64,000 bases of DNA from a methanogenic archaeon ISO4-H5 (lineage in GTDB: Archaea > Thermoplasmatota > Thermoplasmata > Methanomassiliicoccales > Methanomethylophilaceae). Within the stretch, counting starts at the first letter, position 1, and each line of letters opens with the position of its first letter. A program made the position numbers and the translations under genes. The notes under the pieces are model-generated. The model was not told the origin of the DNA. It did no database searches and saw only the letters and a list, made by a program, of their open reading frames with translations. Positions 59,516 to 64,000 of the stretch are shown in pieces. The stretch covers positions 1,426,001-1,490,000 of the forward strand of contig CP014214.1 of assembly GCA_001560915.1 (NCBI GenBank), given 5' to 3'.

Positions 59516-60226
59516 TCAGTCACGCTTCGCCTTGGTCATGATTCCGGTCTCGTAACGTCCGAGACGCTCTACGTAACCGGGGATGCGGTTGTACGGGATG
59601 CCGACGACCATCTCGTCGGGGCGGATGGAGGTCCTCTTCCTGCATCCGAAACATCCTATGGAGATGTTGGGCTTGTCCGTGACCAGCGGGACGGCGTTGA
59701 CGTCCTCGCAGCAGCACTGGAAAGGAGCGGTGCTGAACTCGGCACGGCCTCCGGCGGCGGCGGTCTCCAGGGGGACGACCCAGTAAACCCTCTCGGGGAT
59801 GTCGCTGATGACCACCACATCGGGCACGAAATCCGCATCTTTCAGAGGGCAGACAGCTTCACCAATGGTCTTGAAGGGGATCATGATCCTCTTCTCGATC
59901 ATCTCGCGGGCGGCCTCGACGCTGTCGTGCATGCCCATTCCGCCGTGCATCTCCCCGGATGCGACCTTCTCGGGGGTCTCCATCATACCCAGGACGCTGG
60001 CGCCGACATGGCAGGACTCGTCCTCGGCATAGAGGATGTTGCCCTCTCCCTCTCCGGCGCGGAAGATGGCCTGACAGTGGGACATCTGCGAGGAAGCGCG
60101 GGGACAGCAGGTAGGGAACTCCTCCCCCTCCTTCACGAGCTTGCATGCAACGGGCTCATGCCTGAGTTTCAGTACTGTCTTGAGACGGTCTGCGTACATC
60201 TTATTCTCTTCAAGAACGCTTGACAT
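59516..60226 (-). CDS. DUF169 family protein
   Basis: A 236-residue protein of the DUF169 family, frequent in methanogens. It has a Cys-rich N-terminal segment (TCCPRASSQMSHCQAIFRAG) and a C-terminal CFGCRKRTSIRPDEMVVGIP. PFQCCCEDVN lies between. The many cysteines suggest metal or cluster binding; family function is unknown. An upstream AT-rich promoter separates it from argF on the other strand. Confidence 0.85.
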   Translation of the reverse strand: MSSVLEENKMYADRLKTVLKLRHEPVACKLVKEGEEFPTCCPRASSQMSHCQAIFRAGEGEGNILYAEDESCHVGASVLGMMETPEKVASGEMHGGMGMHDSVEAAREMIEKRIMIPFKTIGEAVCPLKDADFVPDVVVISDIPERVYWVVPLETAAAGGRAEFSTAPFQCCCEDVNAVPLVTDKPNISIGCFGCRKRTSIRPDEMVVGIPYNRIPGYVERLGRYETGIMTKAKRD

Positions 60227-60349
60227 ACTGCACGTATCGGCTGGTCAGCATAAAATAGTGTCCGATAACGATGGTTAACAGGTATTGTCTTTCTTCGGTC
60301 TGTCAAATGCGTGGGCAAAGTAGTTATTGAGCGTGGGGCATTAGAGGTC

Positions 60350-61267
60350 ATGGGCAAGAAGAATCTCATTTCAGTTATGGACATGAAGGACGAGTGGCCC
60401 GCACTCGTCGATCTTGCGATCAAGCTCAAGAAAGAACGCGGCAACCACGGGGACCCCCTCAAGGGAAAGACCCTTGCCATGATGTTCGAGAAACCCAGCA
60501 CCAGAACCAGGACCTCCTTCGACATCGCCATCACCGAACTCGGCGGACACGCCCTCTATCTGGACGTCTCCAAGATGCAGATGGGTCACGGCGAGACCGT
60601 CGAGGACACCGCCAGGGTCCTCAGCCGCTTCGCACACGGTATCATGTACCGTGCATTCGACTACAAAATGATGGACAAACTCGGCGAGTGGTCCACCATC
60701 CCCGTCATCAGCGGTCTCGACAACCTCGAGCACCCCTGCCAGGCACTGGCCGACATGGTCACCATCAAGGAGAAGTTCGGAGACCTCCGCGGACGCAAAC
60801 TCGTCTACCTCGGAGACGGAAACAACGTCTGCAACTCCCTGCTCTACGCATGCGCCATCCTCGGAATCGACATGGTCGCCTGCTGTCCCGCACCCAGGAT
60901 GCCCAACGCGGAGATCATGCTCAACGCCGCCAGGGTCGCCGACTCCAACGGATCCAAGATCATCGCATCCCATGAGCCTGAAGAGGCCTGCAAGGACGCC
61001 GACGTCCTCTACACCGACACCTGGATCTCAATGGGCGACACCACCTCCGAGGTGGAGGCCATCAAACTGTTCCAGAAGTATCAGATCAACGACGATCTGC
61101 TGGCACTTGCCAAACCCGACTGCATCGTGATGCACTGCCTCCCCGCACACAGGGGACAGGAGATCACCAACTCCGTCATCGAGGGCAAGCACAGCGTCGT
61201 CTTCGACCAGGCCGAGAACAGGCTCCACGCCCAGAAGGCCGTACTGTACACCCTTCTCAAGGATTGA
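60350..61267 (+). CDS. argF: Ornithine carbamoyltransferase
   Basis: A 305-residue enzyme of arginine synthesis (ornithine + carbamoyl phosphate to citrulline). The carbamoyl-phosphate loop KPSTRTRTSF, HPCQALAD, the SMG-type ornithine motif in TDTWISMGD and the HCLPAHRG motif are all present. The ATG at 60350 gives the usual length; upstream in-frame codons to 60311 are not needed. The end overlaps the convergent DHH nuclease gene by 11 nt. Confidence 0.95.
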   Translation: MGKKNLISVMDMKDEWPALVDLAIKLKKERGNHGDPLKGKTLAMMFEKPSTRTRTSFDIAITELGGHALYLDVSKMQMGHGETVEDTARVLSRFAHGIMYRAFDYKMMDKLGEWSTIPVISGLDNLEHPCQALADMVTIKEKFGDLRGRKLVYLGDGNNVCNSLLYACAILGIDMVACCPAPRMPNAEIMLNAARVADSNGSKIIASHEPEEACKDADVLYTDTWISMGDTTSEVEAIKLFQKYQINDDLLALAKPDCIVMHCLPAHRGQEITNSVIEGKHSVVFDQAENRLHAQKAVLYTLLKD

Positions 61268-62681
61268 GAGCGGCGATAAGCTCCTCGAGCTTATCGAGGA
61301 AAACCTCTTCCTTCCCCTCGGGGATGGTGGCACCGGCGGCCACATTATGGCCGCCTCCCATGCCTCCCACGGCCGCGGCCGCTTCCGACATGAGTTTTGA
61401 GAGATCCATTCCGGCGTCGACCAATGATTTGGGGGCTCTCGCAGATACTTTGATTCCATCATCGGCTTCCGCGAAGGCTATGATCGGCATATCCGGAGCA
61501 GCCTCGGAACTGCTGAGGATTATACCTGCGACGATACCCACGACGGTCTCGCGTATAGCAGACCCAGCATCGAAATACTGAAGGTAATTGCGGCGGCGGA
61601 GAAGGTGGTTCTCCTTGACGTATGCGAGGGCCACGGAGATGTTCTTGCGGTGGTCCTTGCGGTTGCTCTCCGCCTCCCTGAGGGCGTCCAAGTCGCCGAG
61701 GCAGATCTTGGCACCGGTCTCGGCATCGTCGTACCTCCCGCAGGAGTTCAGGGTGGTGGCGAATTCCTTCGCGTCGCCGAGTCCGGTCTTGAAATCATAA
61801 CGCTTGACTGTATACAGTTCGCCCAGCAGAGCGGCACGGTCCTCATCGTTCTTGGCGCGGGAGACCAGCTCATCGGTAAGCATGGCAGACTCGACCGGAT
61901 CGAGGTCGCACCAGGTGCGGCGGATGCCGTCGGAATTGGCTGCTGGCACTTGGCATTCGTTGAGGAGTCCATAGCACGCATCAGAATCGCCTGAGATGCC
62001 CGGGATCGCAGGTTCGCCGTACTGCAGGAACTGCACCAGGGGACGGGTTCCCCTGCCGAAGAAGCGTATTCCGTACGATACCTCCATGTCCCCGCGGTCC
62101 ACGGCATCCTGCAGTATTACACGGTTCCATCCGACCAGCTTCGATTCACGGCTGTCCTGAAAATCCCCTATAGCGCCGATGACTGCGAGATATGCCAGAT
62201 CGGTATTGTTGGGGTCGATTGCACGGGACAGGAGATAGGTCATACCGGCTCCGCTGACCTCGTAGGAACCTGATGCCCCGTAGAGATGGGGGTTAAGCTG
62301 ATAGGAGGCGCTGAACGCATCGAGCATCGACTGTCCGCTGCGCCACTTGGTATCCGGTACGTGGTGGTCGGTGACCACTATACCGCTGCGGGTGAACTGC
62401 CCCATATAGGCACTGCCGAGGTCGCATATCCAGACATAGTCGCTTGGGTCATTGTTGATCTTCTCGACGGTCTCCTCGGTGATCTTCTTCTCGAAGGAAA
62501 GGGTGTAGGTCTTGCCGAGACGGCGGAGGGTCTCCGCCGCGATGGCTCCCGCGGTTATTCCGTCTGCATCGATGTGGGTGATCACATCGACAGTGCGTGC
62601 ACTCATGAGAGCGGAAGCAGCACGCTTCAGATCGGTCAGAAGTCTCGGCGGGAGACTTACGGAGGCCTCTTCTTCGGACAT
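61257..62681 (-). CDS. DHH-family single-strand nuclease (archaeal RecJ/GAN-like)
   Basis: A 474-residue phosphoesterase. DHH motifs: HIDADGITAG (residues about 36-45), DLGSAY, VVTDHHVPD; the DHHA1 domain ends in GGMGGGHNVAAGATIPEG. Archaeal proteins of this family degrade single-stranded nucleic acid, and some (GAN) bind GINS at the replication fork. I start at the ATG at 62681 (MSEEEASVSLPP); the frame further upstream is antisense to the metallophosphoesterase gene. Confidence 0.9.
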   Translation of the reverse strand: MSEEEASVSLPPRLLTDLKRAASALMSARTVDVITHIDADGITAGAIAAETLRRLGKTYTLSFEKKITEETVEKINNDPSDYVWICDLGSAYMGQFTRSGIVVTDHHVPDTKWRSGQSMLDAFSASYQLNPHLYGASGSYEVSGAGMTYLLSRAIDPNNTDLAYLAVIGAIGDFQDSRESKLVGWNRVILQDAVDRGDMEVSYGIRFFGRGTRPLVQFLQYGEPAIPGISGDSDACYGLLNECQVPAANSDGIRRTWCDLDPVESAMLTDELVSRAKNDEDRAALLGELYTVKRYDFKTGLGDAKEFATTLNSCGRYDDAETGAKICLGDLDALREAESNRKDHRKNISVALAYVKENHLLRRRNYLQYFDAGSAIRETVVGIVAGIILSSSEAAPDMPIIAFAEADDGIKVSARAPKSLVDAGMDLSKLMSEAAAAVGGMGGGHNVAAGATIPEGKEEVFLDKLEELIAALNP

Positions 62682-62741
62682 ATTACGGCACTGTATCGTC
62701 CCAGCGCTATTTCTTTTTAAGGGAAAGGCTTCCCCACAGCA

Positions 62742-63470
62742 ATGGGAGCTAAACGCATCAGGGTGATGCCCGGGGTCACCATAACCAACGACCGGTGCCT
62801 CATCCTCGACGAAGGACCGACAGCGGTCATCGGGGACCTCCATCTTGGGTACGAGAGCGCACTCGAGGAGGAGGGCATGTTCATACCCCGCATCAACACC
62901 GAGTCCGTGCGCGACGCCCTCAACCGCATCGTGGACGATTACGAACCCGCCCGCATAGTCCTGCTGGGAGACATCAAGCACGATTTCAAGAGATCCAGCT
63001 ACCAGGCCCGCGAGGACGTCCGCAGCATCATCAGACTGGTTGACGAGGCCGCGGAGGCCATCGTGATCAGAGGCAACCACGACAACTTCCTGCAGACCAT
63101 CCTCTCCGACACCGGCGTGAACACCCTCGACTACTTCGACATCATGGGATTCCGCCTGGAACACGGACATGTGGATTCCGGAGTGAGGCCCGTGATCATA
63201 GGTCACGAGCATCCCTCCATCAGGATACCGGGGGAACTGAGCGGCTACATGAAACTCCAATGCTATGTGGTGGCCGAGAAGGAGGGAGTCATCGTCATCC
63301 CCCCGTTCAGCCCCTTCGCATCCGGCAACGACCTGAACCCCGGTCAGGATGCTGTCATGGCCCCCGCCCTGAAATCCTGCGACATCCGTCAGGCCAAGGT
63401 ATACGGGGTGTCCGAGATGGGGCTGATGGAGTTCGGGCAACTGGACGATGTCTCTTTACTTACAATATAA
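62742..63470 (+). CDS. Calcineurin-like metallophosphoesterase (YmdB/MJ0037-like)
   Basis: A 242-residue phosphoesterase with the metal motifs GDLHLGYE (D-x-H), LLGDIKHDF (G-D), RGNHDN (G-N-H-D) and VIIGHEHPSIR (G-H-x-H). Archaeal homologues are usually near helicase or DHH genes and are annotated as predicted nucleic-acid phosphoesterases. It is divergent from the DHH nuclease, with 60 bp in between. Ends in TAA. Confidence 0.88.
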   Translation: MGAKRIRVMPGVTITNDRCLILDEGPTAVIGDLHLGYESALEEEGMFIPRINTESVRDALNRIVDDYEPARIVLLGDIKHDFKRSSYQAREDVRSIIRLVDEAAEAIVIRGNHDNFLQTILSDTGVNTLDYFDIMGFRLEHGHVDSGVRPVIIGHEHPSIRIPGELSGYMKLQCYVVAEKEGVIVIPPFSPFASGNDLNPGQDAVMAPALKSCDIRQAKVYGVSEMGLMEFGQLDDVSLLTI

Positions 63471-63577
63471 GATGAGTGAAGCGCTGTTAGGGCACTTCCG
63501 ATACCCATCCGATTCTCCTCCGATGGGTGCTTGTTTTATACCTTCAGCGTATTCTTATCCCCAAGGAGTATCATATC

Positions 63578-64000
63578 ATGGCAATGACCCCTAGAGAAAG
63601 AGTACAAGCCGCTATGAACAAAGAGAACCTCGACAGGCCCCCTGTAGCCATCTTCACCCAGTCCGCAACCCTCGGACAGATGGACGCACTCGGAGCAGCA
63701 TGGCCCGAGGCTCACAAGAACCCTGACCTCATGGCAACCCTTGCCGCCGGAACCATCGAGTGTTTCGACATGGAGGGCGCAAGGACCGCATTCTGCCTTA
63801 CCGCAGAGAGCGAGAGGTTCGGCCTCACCGTTGCAGTCGACAAAAAAGACGCAGCACCCATGATTAAAGACCACAGCTACCACTTCGACTGCATGAACGG
63901 AGAGTACGACGATCTTGCAGAGAAGCTCATGCCCGTTGACGAGTTCCTCGCCGGCGGAAGGCCCGCAGTCGTTATCGAGTCCTGCAGGATCCTCAAGGAG
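63578..64000 (+). CDS. mtbA: MtbA/MtaA-type methylcobamide:CoM methyltransferase, 5' part
   Basis: The window ends after 141 codons. The visible part (MTPRERVQAAMNKENLDRPP, AAWPEAHKNPDLMATLAAG, GARTAFCLTAESERFG) is the N-terminal half of the UroD-type methyltransferase that transfers methyl groups from corrinoid proteins to CoM. The WPEAH and FCLTAE phrases fit MtbA/MtaA of methylotrophic methanogens. A good ribosome-binding site AAGGAG lies about 10 bases before the ATG, and TTTTATACC near 63534 is a TATA candidate. The zinc-site half is outside the window, so the methylamine or methanol specificity cannot be fixed. Confidence 0.82.
   Translation, partial: MAMTPRERVQAAMNKENLDRPPVAIFTQSATLGQMDALGAAWPEAHKNPDLMATLAAGTIECFDMEGARTAFCLTAESERFGLTVAVDKKDAAPMIKDHSYHFDCMNGEYDDLAEKLMPVDEFLAGGRPAVVIESCRILKE

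Overview
This 64 kb window reads as chromosome of a hydrogen-dependent methylotrophic methanogen of the order Methanomassiliicoccales, probably a gut-type Methanomethylophilaceae. Grounds: an mcrBDGA operon that lacks mcrC; a separate cluster of mcrC, atwA and methanogenesis marker genes; corrinoid-protein:CoM methyltransferases of the MtaA/MtbA type; archaeal information-processing genes (Rpo7/Spt4/S24e/S27ae, deoxyhypusine synthase, type-A RNase P RNA); archaeal TATA boxes, often 25-30 bp from the start codon; and TAG almost absent as a stop codon, as expected in a pyrrolysine-using lineage. The family-level assignment is inference.

Layout. 1-24 kb is mainly housekeeping: a Sel1-repeat gene end, tRNA-Gly, DUF1846 protein, YbaK deacylase, DEAD-box helicase, iron-sulfur flavoprotein, ValRS, CBS proteins, GlyRS, UspA, amidohydrolase, a YumC-type ferredoxin/NADP reductase, rubrerythrin and several small zinc or membrane proteins. 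It is interrupted at 20154-21564 by a complete IS5-like insertion sequence with 12-bp inverted ends and an 8-bp target duplication. tRNA-Ile lies at 23.9 kb.

24.2-32.9 kb is an accessory island: orphan proteins, a DUF5678-retropepsin protein, a RelB-like/P-loop kinase fusion, a truncated zinc-ribbon transposase, a phage-type remnant, a DUF234 ATPase with a palindromic operator, a RelBE pair and a Schlafen/AlbA-type regulator with three tandem promoter-like repeats. Three copies of a sequence that includes the 3' end of tRNA-Arg(CCG) partition the right half into single-operon cassettes that end at the tRNA gene. No integrase is visible.

33-45 kb: the S27ae-S24e-dephospho-CoA kinase-Spt4-Rpo7 operon; a tight operon of deoxyhypusine synthase, an isopropylmalate-dehydrogenase-like protein lacking metal-binding Asp residues, and an MtaA-like methyltransferase; a paired SMR exporter; tRNA-Leu; RNase P RNA; a HAD phosphatase; a HyuA-like protein; and an 899-residue protein with two tandem GlcD-type modules.

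45-60 kb is the MCR region. On the minus strand atwA, mcrC, mmp3, mmp6, mmp5, mmp15, mmp17, mmp7 and a DUF123 nuclease gene run almost without gaps, an assembly/activation set for methyl-CoM reductase. Divergent from atwA are a DUF4443-DUF2111 protein and an unknown protein. Then come mcrB, mcrD, mcrG, mcrA and a DUF2098 gene, transcribed from a strong promoter at about 59.3 kb and closed by a hairpin/T-tract terminator. The right end carries a DUF169 protein, ornithine carbamoyltransferase, a DHH nuclease, a metallophosphoesterase and the start of an MtbA-like methyltransferase. The substrate-side methyltransferase at the edge, the MtaA-like enzyme at 37 kb, MCR and its activation factors together cover the last two steps of methanogenesis.
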